Below, one piece after another: positions 16,901 through 25,348 of a stretch of 64,000 nt of DNA. The notes beneath the pieces were generated by a model. The model did not search any database. It was not told where the DNA came from and worked only from the letters and a program-made list of their open reading frames with translations. The position numbers were made by a program, and so were the translations under genes. Position 1 is the stretch's first letter. Each line of letters opens with the position of its first letter. The stretch comes from JANXQG01 sp963775975 (GTDB lineage Bacteria > Planctomycetota > Planctomycetia > Pirellulales > Thermoguttaceae), in contig CAVZKX010000001.1 in assembly GCA_963775975.1 (NCBI GenBank), positions 1,612,001 to 1,676,000 on the forward strand, in the 5' to 3' direction.

Positions 16901-19900
16901 GCTCGACGGCTCCAACGGCACGGCCAACCTCGTCAGCGTGGTCGGGGCACTGGCCCTGCCCGGGTCGGGCTCGCCGGTAAATGTGAATTTGTATATACCC
17001 AATACCTCTTCGCAATTCGTTCCGGCTAGCGGCACAACGACCTACGACCTCTTCCAGTTCGGGTCCCTCACCGGGTCTTTGTCGGAATTGAGCGTGGCCA
17101 ATGGAATCGGGGCCTATCAGTACTCGTTCGGGACGGTGGCAATCGGCGGCGCGGACTACGTTCAGCTATCCGCCACGCTGGTCAACGTTGTCGCCACGTG
17201 GAGCAACACGGGCGCGGGCAACTGGTCCAACTCAAGCAACTGGTCCGGCGGCGTGCCCCAGGTCGCGGGCGACTCGGCCATCTTCTCCAGCGCCATCACC
17301 TCGTCCGCATCGGTCACCCTCGACCAGGCGGAGTCCGTAGGCTCTGTATCGTTCAGTAATACGAACAGCTACACGATCTCCGGCACGAACACGCTGACGC
17401 TCAGCAGCCCATCGGGGGCCTCGCTCAGCGATAACCTCGGCAGCCATACGATCGCGGCGCCGCTGAACCTGGCGGTGAATACGGGGGCGTCCGTCGCCAA
17501 CGGCGGCGTGCTGACGATTTCGGGGGCCGTGAGCGGAACGGGCAGCCTGACCAAGAGCGGTAACGGCACGCTCGTGCTCGCCAACAGCAATGGCTATGGC
17601 CCGTCGGCCGGCTCGGTCGGCACGACGCTTAACACCGGAATCCTGCGGGTCGGCAACAACGCGGCCCTGTCCACCGGCGACGTAAGCGTCGCCGGCAACA
17701 GCACCCTGCAGGCCGGGGCCAACGGTCTCGTCTTGAACAATAATGTTATCATCGCGCAGGGCATTACGGCCACCGTCGATACCCAAGGCAATACGCTCAC
17801 GCTTGCCGGCCTGGTCAGTGAATCGATGCCTACAGGATCGCTCGCGGTGACCGGAGGGGGAACGCTGATTTTGACCAATTCCAACACCTATACCGGCCAA
17901 ACGACTATTACCTCGGCCACGCTTCAGTTGGACAACGGCGGATCGACCGGCTACATAGGCGGGTCGATTCTCGATAACGGCACACTGGCGCTGGGCCGCG
18001 GCGATACGGGGCTTCTGCTCTCTAGCGTCATCAGCGGCAGCGGCAATCTCGCGCAGATCGGCGCGGGTGTGAGCACGCTGAACGCCGCGAATACCTTCAA
18101 CGGCAACACGACGATCAGCGCCGGCACGCTGCAACTCGCCAATCCGCTGGCCTTGCAAAACAGCATGCTCGTTCTCAACAACCCGAACGGCACGCTCGGC
18201 TTCGGCCCACTCACGGCCGCCACGCTGGGCGGGCTTTCCGGCAGCGCGAGTCTAGCCCTGCTGAATTCCTCCGCCGCGCCCGTCGCCTTGACGGTGGGCA
18301 ATAACGGTTTACCCACCACCTACTCCGGAGGATTGTCGGACGCGGGCGCCGGCGCCTCGTTGACCACGATAGACGCCGGCATATTCACGCTGGCGGGTTC
18401 CAGCAGCATTGGCGGCGCAACAAACGTCAACGCCGGCGCACTCGTAATCGCCGCCAACGGCGTTCTCAGTACCTCGGCGGCAAACGCCGCCAATGTCGCA
18501 ACTCTCAGCGTAGCCGGCGGAACGCTCAACTCCAGCGCCGCCGCGACGATTGGCACGCGCAATGTGGGCGGCGGCGTGTTTTCCATGTCTTCCGGCGCGG
18601 CCAATTTCGACGGAGGAGTTGCGCTTTCTAACGCCGACGGCGGGCTGATCAGCATATCCGGCGGAAGCCTTTCCGCACTCTCGATTACCCTCCCCCGCAC
18701 GTCCAACCCGGGCGCTCCCAGCGCCGTGGGAGTTCCGCCCACGATTCCAACAACCACGGGCCTCTATATTTCCGGCGGCACGGCAACGATCGGCACGCTG
18801 ACGATCGCCAACGGCAACTCTTCCGCCACGGCCCGAATCGACGGTGGGAACGTGACCGTCACCGGCGAAGCCCTGATCGGCAACAATACCACCGGCGGCC
18901 GCTGGAGCTACCTGCAGGTGAACGGCGGGTCGTTCACCTCCACGGATGCGACCAACGGCATTGTGATTGGCCAAGTGAACTCCGGAACTGCTATCAACGC
19001 GGAGCTTTACTTGAGCGGTGGGACCACGAACGCCCAGATCATCAACTTCGGCACCGCGTCCGACTCGACTGGCGGGACGGCGAATTTGGCGCTCCGCAGC
19101 GCGACCCTTTATGTGGGCAGCGGCGGACTGGTGCAGCCCAACGGGGCGCTCCTCACCAATATCTTTCTTGGCAACGGCGTCCTCGGGGCCACCTCGACCT
19201 GGTCCACAGCGATGAACATCTCGTTGGTCGGCAACGCCACGACGGGCACTACGATCCGGGCGGCGGACCCTTCCGGCAACCCGCAGAATATCGCCCTTAA
19301 CGGCATCCTTTCCGGCAGCGGCGCGCTGACCAAGACGGGCGGCGGCCTGCTGACGGTTTCCAACAACACCTACACAGGCAACACAACTGTGTCCGCCGGC
19401 ACGCTCGCGCTCATTATCAACGTTCCGTCGTCCCCCCTCATTACTGTCGCGGCCGGCGCCATTCTTGACGCCAGCGGCCTGGGCGGCGCCACGCTGGCCC
19501 TGGGGACCTCGCAAACGCTCAGCGGCGCGGGCGTCGTCAACGGCTCGGTAACCACTTCGGCCCAGTCCGCCATCAACCCCGGCACGGTTACCGCGGGCCT
19601 GGCCGGCACCGGCGCGCTCACCATTACGGGTGATCTCTCGCTGGTAGGCGGTTCCAGGGTGAATTTCGGGCTCAGCAGCTCGAATAGCGCGGCCAACGTC
19701 GTCAACGTGGGCGGGATGCTGACGCTGCCCTTCTCAGACCCGGCCGTCAATATCAATCTCTACGTGCCCAACACGTCGACGCCCTTCGTGCCGGCCAACG
19801 GCGCGGTCTACGATCTCTTCCAGTTCAGCTCGCTCAACGGCTCGTTGTCCGAGTTGGCCGTAGCCAACGCCAGCGGCTTGTTCACCTACTCGTTCGGCAC

Positions 19901-22463
19901 GGCGGCGGTCGGCGCGGCGGACTACGTTCAATTGTCCATCACGCAAGGTAGCATTTGGACCAAGAATGGCTCAGGCAATTGGTCGAGTCCCGGCAACTGG
20001 TCCGCCGCCGTGCCGCAGAATCCCGGCGACACGGCCGTCTTCTCAAGCGCAATCACCTCGTCCGCCACGGTCACTCTCGACCAGCCGGAGTCCGTGGGTT
20101 CGGTGGCCTTCAGCAACACGAACAGCTACACAATTTCCGGCACGAACACGCTGACCCTCAGCAGCACGTCGGGCGGGGGCTTGCTCAGCGTCGCGCTGGG
20201 CAGCCATACGATCGGCGTGCCGCTGAACCTGGCAGTGAATAGTGTGTCGTCCGTGGCGAATGGCGGCGTACTGACCCTTTCCGGCCAGGTCAGCGGTCCG
20301 GGGACGCTGACCACCAGCAACGGCAACGGCACCCTCGTTCTTTCGAACAGCAACGGCTATGGCCCGGCGGCCGGCTCGATCGGCACGACGCTCAACATCG
20401 GCACGGTGCGGGTTGGCAATAACGCATCGCTTTCCACCGGCGACGTGAGCGTGGCCGGCAACGCCACCGTCCAAGCTGGGGCCAACGGGTTGGTCCTGGC
20501 CAACAACTTCATCATCGCGTCGGGCGCGACGGCTACATTCGACACGCAAGGCAACACGCTCACTCTGCCGGGGCTGATCAGCGAATCGTTTCCGGCGGGC
20601 TCGCTCGCGGTGATCGGGACCGGAACGCTGATTTTGACCAATGCCAACACCTACAGCGGCACAACGACCATTACGTCGGCCACGCTGCAACTGGACAACG
20701 GCGGAAACAACGGATACGTGGGCGGGCCGATTGTCAACAACGGCGCGTTGGCGTTGGACCGCGGCGACACCAATCTTTTGCTCTCTAGCGTCATCAGCGG
20801 CAGCGGCAGTCTCGCGCAGATCGGCTCGGGAATGAGCACCTTGAACGCCGCGAACACGTTCAGCGGCAATACAACGATCAGTGCGGGAACATTGCAGTTG
20901 GACAATTCGCTGGCCCTGCAAAACAGCACGCTCGTCTACAACAACCAGGGAGGCGTTCTCAATTTCGTCGGCGGGCTGACTGCGGCCACGCTGGGGGGCC
21001 TCAGCGGCAGCCAGAGTCTGCCCCTGCTGGATACCAACGGCGGGGCCATCGCCTTGACCGTGGGCAGCACCGCCACCAACCAGTCCACGACCTACTCCGG
21101 CGCATTGTCGGACGCAGGCGCGGGCTCGTCGCTGATCAAAATCGGCAGCGGGACGTTTACGCTGACGGGCAGCAGCAACCTCACCGGTGGACTGCAAATG
21201 AGCCTGAACAACGGCGTCGCCGGCGGAGGCAACTTGGTGCTCCCCGCGGGATCGTCGCTTAGCGTCGCTTCCATCATCAGCTACGGCACAGGACAGCAAA
21301 ACTTGATCAACGTCAGCGGCGGCACTCTCAACGTGAGCGGCGCGTCGACTTTCAACGCCGGTTCCGGCGCCGCCCAGAACGGCAACGGCGGCCTGCTCGT
21401 TTCCATCGGCCTGGCCAATCTCACGGGCGGTCTCAATATCTCGCTGGACAATTCGACCGCGGCCGCCAATTGCATCGCGAAGATCACCGGCGGCACCGTG
21501 AACTCCGGCACGATCACCATTGGGCGCAATGCCACGGCTAGCTATACGACGGCGAATTTTCCGACAACCGGCCCTGGCCCGACCACCGGCTTGACGAACG
21601 CTGGACTCTACGTCACCGGCGGCGCCTTGACCGTGAGCGGGAGCATCAACATTGGCAATCCGAATACGTCGACGAACTCCACGGCCAATTTCCGAATGGA
21701 CGGCGGCACGATCAATGTCAGCGGTCCAATTCAAATCGGCCTGAACAACACCGGCCGCTGGTCGATCGTCGACGTCAACGGTGGGAGCCTCATCGATTCG
21801 GACACCACTAGCGGCATCCAAATCGGCAATCCGTCCGCCGGAAATGCCGAGTTCCTGATCCGCGCGGGTGTCGCCGACGTGCAGTTGGTCACGTTCGGCC
21901 AAGGCGTCGTGGCCGACACAGTCACCCTGAACCTTGCCGGCGGGCAATTGTATGTCGGCTCGGGGGGCATGGTGCTGGGCTCCGTCTCTGCAAATGCCGG
22001 AATCTTCCTCGGCGGCGGCACCTTGGGCGCCACCGCGCCCTGGTCCAGCTCAATGCCCATGTCGCTCATTGGCAGCGCCACGGTCCGGCCGGCCGATCCC
22101 ATCGGCAACCCGCAGAGCATCTCGCTGAGCGGCAACCTTTCCGGGAACGGCTCGCTGACCGTGGTTGGAGGCGGCACGCTGACCCTCAGCGGCACGAATA
22201 CCTACACGGGCGGCACGATCGTCAATGGCGGTGAGCTGATCCTGACTTCTGCCATGTCGGTTCTGGATGGGAGCAAACTGACGGTTGGCAACCCGGGGGC
22301 TTTTCCTGCGCCAATCATTCCCTCGCCGGCGGTGAGCAGTGAGCCGGCTGCAGGCGCCTCTGTTGCGCCGGTGCCGGAGCCGGGTGCGCTCGCCTTGCTC
22401 GCCGCAGGCGCAGCGGCGGCCTGCTTGTGGAAGAGAACGCGGAGAGCGGGGAGCAGAAGTTAG
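13941..22463 (+). CDS. Giant autotransporter-associated beta-strand repeat protein with PEP-CTERM tail
   Basis: 2840 residues, with a signal peptide (hydrophobic 17-36, cleavage probably after PLWA) and GGGAG upstream of the ATG. The body is Gly/Ser/Thr/Asn-rich and built of beta-helix repeats of the autotransporter-associated type, each with a GxGxLTKxGxGTLxLxxxNTYTGxT-like phrase. Three large blocks open with a tryptophan motif like GNWSNSSNWSGGVPQ (residues about 42, 1084 and 2003). Blocks two and three are a tandem duplication with a period near 2.8 kb. The tail VPEPGALALLAAGAAA plus KRTRR is a PEP-CTERM signal for exosortase processing; no translocator barrel is present. Probably a cell-surface fibre or adhesin. 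The pectate-lyase gene begins one base after its stop. Confidence 0.92.
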   Translation: MTACVATQLTLVRTSLLRFAILLGSLTLLLGSASPLWAQSGTWAVNATGAWSNVNIWSGSSAYASGADQTANFSVLTGNTAVSDDLATNTIGNLVFGTGAATLSPAVAGYALTLQTTVPGTTPTITVGGNTTTMSLALAGSQGFVLNGGGNLTFPTAASLPTGPVVINAGALQFSGTLTTATTFVVNNGATLNLGTNANIGGTNFPVSVINISSVGNPTATLGGSGFNDGTTANRMQNLLSGNGNVNWGLSNLNTINGNLWQSYGGIVNWGSNINGFRASSGNITINAQFAEINLGTATASLSDKSGNTATLFVGALAGGPATSLQSTVTTISGMANLSTSWSGATAGPFTKIGTGTLTVAPTTAWTTASVAVNGGTMQLNYANSPSGVLASTTTATFTGGTLYLLGNSSGTSSQTLRNVTVASGDGQIAVNANGGSGTTLNLGGITATAVGGGLNFNAMPGAVAITTTSSALVDGTYGGRLTYTDSTGNTDFVAAVTSVGSTSTLGRYSSYSTFTGTTESGTSNYALVGDGALGLSETTNLLKISTNGPGQSLSGNFTLTLSGALLFTGSNNYSINSTGLNSMFWTSAGSANADILIHNYGTGSLTIAAKMNNNNGTATLTLDGTGTTILTNTASSYNGSTYINGATLSTSSALVLGGTNNSTALQMFGGTFQATQSFSLNNGTTNHNVTIGGGGGTFDVTPGNTLTIAGTVANVNTSNVGPLVKIDSGTLVLSNTNTYTGATIISGGVLSVTSLANGLVTSGIGASSAAAPALVFNGGVLQYTGTGASTDRSFVLTNNGGGIDASGMGPLTFSATSSAMIVSAPIVATGPLAGSGPRLFTLTGTNTGLNNFAGQIVDGTGGATSLNKSGLGQWVLSNVNTYSGSTTVTAGTLSLASPFSTNNIASSTPINVAASSVLNVAGLANGTLALAANQTLTGAGTVTGSLTAPALSTISPGTVASGNGGIGTLAISGGLSLFGNSTVNFGLDGSNGTANLVSVVGALALPGSGSPVNVNLYIPNTSSQFVPASGTTTYDLFQFGSLTGSLSELSVANGIGAYQYSFGTVAIGGADYVQLSATLVNVVATWSNTGAGNWSNSSNWSGGVPQVAGDSAIFSSAITSSASVTLDQAESVGSVSFSNTNSYTISGTNTLTLSSPSGASLSDNLGSHTIAAPLNLAVNTGASVANGGVLTISGAVSGTGSLTKSGNGTLVLANSNGYGPSAGSVGTTLNTGILRVGNNAALSTGDVSVAGNSTLQAGANGLVLNNNVIIAQGITATVDTQGNTLTLAGLVSESMPTGSLAVTGGGTLILTNSNTYTGQTTITSATLQLDNGGSTGYIGGSILDNGTLALGRGDTGLLLSSVISGSGNLAQIGAGVSTLNAANTFNGNTTISAGTLQLANPLALQNSMLVLNNPNGTLGFGPLTAATLGGLSGSASLALLNSSAAPVALTVGNNGLPTTYSGGLSDAGAGASLTTIDAGIFTLAGSSSIGGATNVNAGALVIAANGVLSTSAANAANVATLSVAGGTLNSSAAATIGTRNVGGGVFSMSSGAANFDGGVALSNADGGLISISGGSLSALSITLPRTSNPGAPSAVGVPPTIPTTTGLYISGGTATIGTLTIANGNSSATARIDGGNVTVTGEALIGNNTTGGRWSYLQVNGGSFTSTDATNGIVIGQVNSGTAINAELYLSGGTTNAQIINFGTASDSTGGTANLALRSATLYVGSGGLVQPNGALLTNIFLGNGVLGATSTWSTAMNISLVGNATTGTTIRAADPSGNPQNIALNGILSGSGALTKTGGGLLTVSNNTYTGNTTVSAGTLALIINVPSSPLITVAAGAILDASGLGGATLALGTSQTLSGAGVVNGSVTTSAQSAINPGTVTAGLAGTGALTITGDLSLVGGSRVNFGLSSSNSAANVVNVGGMLTLPFSDPAVNINLYVPNTSTPFVPANGAVYDLFQFSSLNGSLSELAVANASGLFTYSFGTAAVGAADYVQLSITQGSIWTKNGSGNWSSPGNWSAAVPQNPGDTAVFSSAITSSATVTLDQPESVGSVAFSNTNSYTISGTNTLTLSSTSGGGLLSVALGSHTIGVPLNLAVNSVSSVANGGVLTLSGQVSGPGTLTTSNGNGTLVLSNSNGYGPAAGSIGTTLNIGTVRVGNNASLSTGDVSVAGNATVQAGANGLVLANNFIIASGATATFDTQGNTLTLPGLISESFPAGSLAVIGTGTLILTNANTYSGTTTITSATLQLDNGGNNGYVGGPIVNNGALALDRGDTNLLLSSVISGSGSLAQIGSGMSTLNAANTFSGNTTISAGTLQLDNSLALQNSTLVYNNQGGVLNFVGGLTAATLGGLSGSQSLPLLDTNGGAIALTVGSTATNQSTTYSGALSDAGAGSSLIKIGSGTFTLTGSSNLTGGLQMSLNNGVAGGGNLVLPAGSSLSVASIISYGTGQQNLINVSGGTLNVSGASTFNAGSGAAQNGNGGLLVSIGLANLTGGLNISLDNSTAAANCIAKITGGTVNSGTITIGRNATASYTTANFPTTGPGPTTGLTNAGLYVTGGALTVSGSINIGNPNTSTNSTANFRMDGGTINVSGPIQIGLNNTGRWSIVDVNGGSLIDSDTTSGIQIGNPSAGNAEFLIRAGVADVQLVTFGQGVVADTVTLNLAGGQLYVGSGGMVLGSVSANAGIFLGGGTLGATAPWSSSMPMSLIGSATVRPADPIGNPQSISLSGNLSGNGSLTVVGGGTLTLSGTNTYTGGTIVNGGELILTSAMSVLDGSKLTVGNPGAFPAPIIPSPAVSSEPAAGASVAPVPEPGALALLAAGAAAACLWKRTRRAGSRS
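16581..19364 (+). repeat. Internal tandem duplication, unit 1 of the giant PEP-CTERM gene
   Basis: Starts at the codons for NTYSGSTTVTAGTLSL and runs to the next NTYTGNTTVSAGTLAL phrase. It shares long stretches with unit 2, including NTNSYTISGTNTLTLSS, GNGTLVLANSNGYGP, TLQLDNGG and LLLSSVISGSG, in the same order. Length is about 2.78 kb, a whole number of codons. Confidence 0.85.
19365..22196 (+). repeat. Internal tandem duplication, unit 2 of the giant PEP-CTERM gene
   Basis: Second copy of the about 2.8-kb unit, ending at the third NTYTGGTIVNGGEL phrase. Order of motifs is as in unit 1, with diverged third positions and scattered small indels, so the duplication is not recent. Confidence 0.85.
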
Positions 22464-22464
22464 A

Positions 22465-23742
22465 ATGATGAAGGTCGCTCTGATTATCCAGGTGATCGGC
22501 CTGGCGTGCTGGTCTTCATTAGTTTTTGCGGAGTTGCCGGCGTTTCCCGGGGCGATGGGCTTCGGCGCCTTCGCTACCGGCGGCCGCGGCGGCGAGATTT
22601 ATCACGTCACCAATCTCGACGATCGCGGTCCCGGATCGTTCCGTGACGCCGTGAGCAAGGGACACCGCGTCGTGGTCTTCGACGTGGGCGGGTACATCGA
22701 ACTCAAGCGCGCGGTGTCCGTAGCCAGCAACATCACCATTCTCGGCCAGAGCGCGCCGGGCGATGGCATCGCGACGAAAAACTATGAGGTTTCCTTTTCG
22801 AACTCCCGCAATGTGATCGTGCGCTATATTCGCTTCCGCCAGGGCCTCACCCCAAAACAGGAAAAGAAGTATGCCGTCGGCGTCGGCGGCGCGGAGAACA
22901 TGATTTTTGATCACGTCTCCGTCGAGTTCGGGCGGTGGGACTGCATCGGCATGAGCAAGTCGAAAGACATCACCGTTCAATACTGCATCATCGGGCCCGG
23001 AATCGGGCCGCAATGCTTTGGCTGCCTCTGCGAGAGCGATAATGTGACTTTCTCCCACAACCTATGGATCAGCAACAAAAGCCGCAGCCCCAAATCCAAG
23101 GGTATCGGGGAGTACGTGAACAATGTCGTCTACAATTGGGGCGTTTGCGGCTACGTCGGCGGGCATTCCGCTGGCGGCCATTCGGCGGATATCGTCAACA
23201 ACTACTTCATCAAGGGACCGAATTCGAATAGTCGCTTCGCCGGCGAGTTCAAAGCGACCGATCACATTTTCCAAAAGGGCAACTTGATTGATATGAACTG
23301 CGACGGCAAGCTCAATGGCGTGCTGGCCAAGGCGGAGGACTTCGGCGCGGGCGATAACGCACCGACCTTCGCCCAAGCCAGTTCGATTCAGGCACGCATA
23401 CCCGTGACGCTCGACACGGCTGAAGCAGCCTATGAGAAAGTCGTCGCCGGGGCTGGTTGCTCGCTGCACCGCGATTCCGTGGACGCTCGCCTCATTGCCG
23501 ATCTGCAATCGCTGGGCACAAAAGGTTCGATCATTCACGATCCTGCCGAGATGGGCGGCTTCGGCGAAATAAGTAGCGGCCCGCCGCCGGCGAGCGGCGC
23601 GCACGATTGTCTCCCCGATGCGTGGAAAAAAGCGCACTGCATCAGCCCGCTTGCCGCCAATGCCGCGCAAGGCGATTTCAACCACGATGGCTACATGAAC
23701 ATCGAGAAGTATCTCAATCAACTGGTGTCCGGCGGCCGATAG
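22465..23742 (+). CDS. Secreted pectate-lyase-like protein (parallel beta-helix)
   Basis: 425 residues from the ATG at 22465, just after the stop of the giant gene; an in-frame extension upstream overlaps that gene and has no signal character. The signal peptide is MMKVALIIQVIGLACWSSLVFA. The mature part follows the family-1 polysaccharide-lyase pattern of planctomycetes and Bacteroidetes: PGAMGFGAFATGGRGGEIY, NLDDRGPGSFRDAV, IRFRQG, then FDHVSVEFGRWDCIGM on the beta-helix. The C-terminus has GDFNHDGYMNIEKYLNQL, a calcium-loop-like end common in secreted planctomycete enzymes. Probably cleaves pectin or a related uronide, perhaps attached to or exposed with the neighbouring surface protein. 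Confidence 0.85.
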   Translation: MMKVALIIQVIGLACWSSLVFAELPAFPGAMGFGAFATGGRGGEIYHVTNLDDRGPGSFRDAVSKGHRVVVFDVGGYIELKRAVSVASNITILGQSAPGDGIATKNYEVSFSNSRNVIVRYIRFRQGLTPKQEKKYAVGVGGAENMIFDHVSVEFGRWDCIGMSKSKDITVQYCIIGPGIGPQCFGCLCESDNVTFSHNLWISNKSRSPKSKGIGEYVNNVVYNWGVCGYVGGHSAGGHSADIVNNYFIKGPNSNSRFAGEFKATDHIFQKGNLIDMNCDGKLNGVLAKAEDFGAGDNAPTFAQASSIQARIPVTLDTAEAAYEKVVAGAGCSLHRDSVDARLIADLQSLGTKGSIIHDPAEMGGFGEISSGPPPASGAHDCLPDAWKKAHCISPLAANAAQGDFNHDGYMNIEKYLNQLVSGGR

Positions 23743-23909
23743 GAGGCCAGTTACGACGCTCGCTTGAGACCTTCCCATCGCAGGGTCCAAGTGCCGTCGC
23801 TGGAAAATCGCGGCGCATTGCAATTTGGTGCGCCGACCCATCCGAGAGATATAATCGCGTGCGGCGTGCGGCAACCCCCCCGCAGACCGCTCTCCGGCCG
23901 TTTAGTAAG

Positions 23910-24278
23910 TCACCGATCGCGGTCGTCCAGCCACATTCGAGGATCGGCGGGCGGGGCAACGTAGACGCGCTTGGGCGGCTCCTGCCAGGCGTGCGGATGC
24001 GCCTCTTGCAATCCGGAATTCACCGGCGCGAGCGTAATCGCCAGGCCGACCACCAGGGCCAGAACGCATAGCGCGGTTCCCAGCACGGCCCACCGCAAGC
24101 TCGACCGCCCGCCGAAAACCGCGGTTAGCAAGGCGACGAGGCCGATCACCAATCCCGTGCCGGCCAGCGGTATTCCAAGGATCGGCAGGAAGAAGAGCAG
24201 CAGTCCTACCGCGCCCAGCACGCACGAGGCCACACCGGGCCAAAGGACAAGTTTGCGATTAGCGAGTGTTGTGGTCAT
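23910..24278 (-). CDS. Small integral membrane protein at the end of the oxidase operon
   Basis: 122 residues with about three hydrophobic segments (VLWPGVASCVLGAVGLLLFFLP, LAGTGLVIGLVALLTAVFG, AVLGTALCVLALVVGLAITLA) and a hydrophilic proline-rich tail. It begins 15 bases after coxD and is the last gene of the respiratory operon. It resembles DUF4190-type proteins only in overall shape; a role in oxidase assembly is a guess from position. Confidence 0.65.
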   Translation of the reverse strand: MTTTLANRKLVLWPGVASCVLGAVGLLLFFLPILGIPLAGTGLVIGLVALLTAVFGGRSSLRWAVLGTALCVLALVVGLAITLAPVNSGLQEAHPHAWQEPPKRVYVAPPADPRMWLDDRDR

Positions 24279-24293
24279 CTTTCGGGGGCCATG

Positions 24294-24602
24294 TCAGTGT
24301 CCCGGCAGGTTGGGGATGATATCGCGGGTGGCGTAGTCACTGAAGGTCAGCACGAGCATGACGACCGCGAACCAGAAAATCGTAACCACGATGACCGCCT
24401 TCGTTTGCGCGCGGCTCCGCAGGGCGTGCATGAAAAACAGGATCACCAGCGCCGCCTTGATGACCGCAATCACCAGGCCGCCCAGCAGGTGTCCTATCGC
24501 GGGCTCCTCGATAAAGGACAAGGCGACCGTAAGGATGGTGAGGGCCACCAGGACCAGGTCAATCACAACATACGTCATTGGGGAAAGGCTGCGCTCGGTC
24601 AT
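24294..24602 (-). CDS. Cytochrome c oxidase subunit IV (CoxD/CtaF-type)
   Basis: 102 residues from ATG 24602, five bases after coxC. Three transmembrane helices are visible (VVIDLVLVALTILTVALSF, GGLVIAVIKAALVILFFMHAL, IVVTIFWFAVVMLVLTF), and the VKAxLVxxFFMHL-type phrase IKAALVILFFMHAL is the signature of prokaryotic cytochrome c oxidase subunit IV (COX4_pro). It is a small structural subunit of the caa3 oxidase. Gene order B-A-C-D is the usual one. Confidence 0.85.
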   Translation of the reverse strand: MTERSLSPMTYVVIDLVLVALTILTVALSFIEEPAIGHLLGGLVIAVIKAALVILFFMHALRSRAQTKAVIVVTIFWFAVVMLVLTFSDYATRDIIPNLPGH

Positions 24603-24607
24603 AATGT

Positions 24608-25348
24608 TCAATGGAGCAAGTGGTAGTGCGTGCTCTGCAAATACAGCATCGGCAACAGGAAAATCCACACGATATCCACAAAATGCCAATAGAGCGCCGT
24701 GACGTCGACCGGCGAATAATAGTTGGACGAGAAAAAACCACGCCGGGCAAGGACCAGCAGGATGAGCATGGCCACCATGCCGAGGGTCACGTGCAGGGCG
24801 TGAATCACAGTCATGATCCAGTAGAACAAGAGGAACAGTTCGACGTGCGGCACTTGGTCGGGCCGCAGCCCATGCCTCGAGACCCACTCCTCCGGATCGA
24901 ATCGCCAGCCCGGTATCAGCATGTCGCGATAGTCGATGTAGTACTCCGCGGCCTTCAGGCAGAGGAAACAGAGGCCCAGCAGGATCGTGATGCCGAGGCA
25001 GAGCACGATGCCATTGCGCCGCCCGTGCTGCGCATAATGCACTGCCAGGACGGCCGTCAAGCTGCTGATGAGGAGCACGATCGTATTGATGCCGCCGATC
25101 TGCCAGCAGAGCTGCGCGCTGGCGGTCTCGAACTCTAGCGGATATTTATAGCGGTAGACCGCGAGGCCGACGAACAGCGAGCCGAAGAACATGACCTCCG
25201 TGGCCAGAAAGACCCACATGCCCAGCACGGCCGAGTGGTGCTGCTGGTCGAGGTCGCGGAATTGCTCCTCCAGCGCCCCGCGGACCAGCGCCGTGTCCTT
25301 GAGGTTCTCGCGATCGTCGGCGGTGAGGAACGCGTTTTCAAGGCTCAT
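24608..25348 (-). CDS. coxC: Cytochrome c oxidase subunit III
   Basis: 246 residues, overlapping the end of coxA by 11 bases. The family signatures are clear: LGMWVFLATEVMFFGSLF in the first helix, with the conserved Glu, followed by four further helices and the HALHVTLGM phrase and end VTALYWHFVDIVWIFLLPMLYL. Five transmembrane helices fit the short form of subunit III. The subunit stabilises subunit I and proton uptake in the A-type oxidase. Confidence 0.95.
   Translation of the reverse strand: MSLENAFLTADDRENLKDTALVRGALEEQFRDLDQQHHSAVLGMWVFLATEVMFFGSLFVGLAVYRYKYPLEFETASAQLCWQIGGINTIVLLISSLTAVLAVHYAQHGRRNGIVLCLGITILLGLCFLCLKAAEYYIDYRDMLIPGWRFDPEEWVSRHGLRPDQVPHVELFLLFYWIMTVIHALHVTLGMVAMLILLVLARRGFFSSNYYSPVDVTALYWHFVDIVWIFLLPMLYLQSTHYHLLH

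Noticed and set aside
14040..22195. Long minus-strand open frames opposite the giant repeat gene (for example 20043-21947)
   Set aside because: They are Arg/Gly/Ala-rich shadows of a Gly/Ser/Thr/Asn-rich GC gene, with no start signals and no family features.
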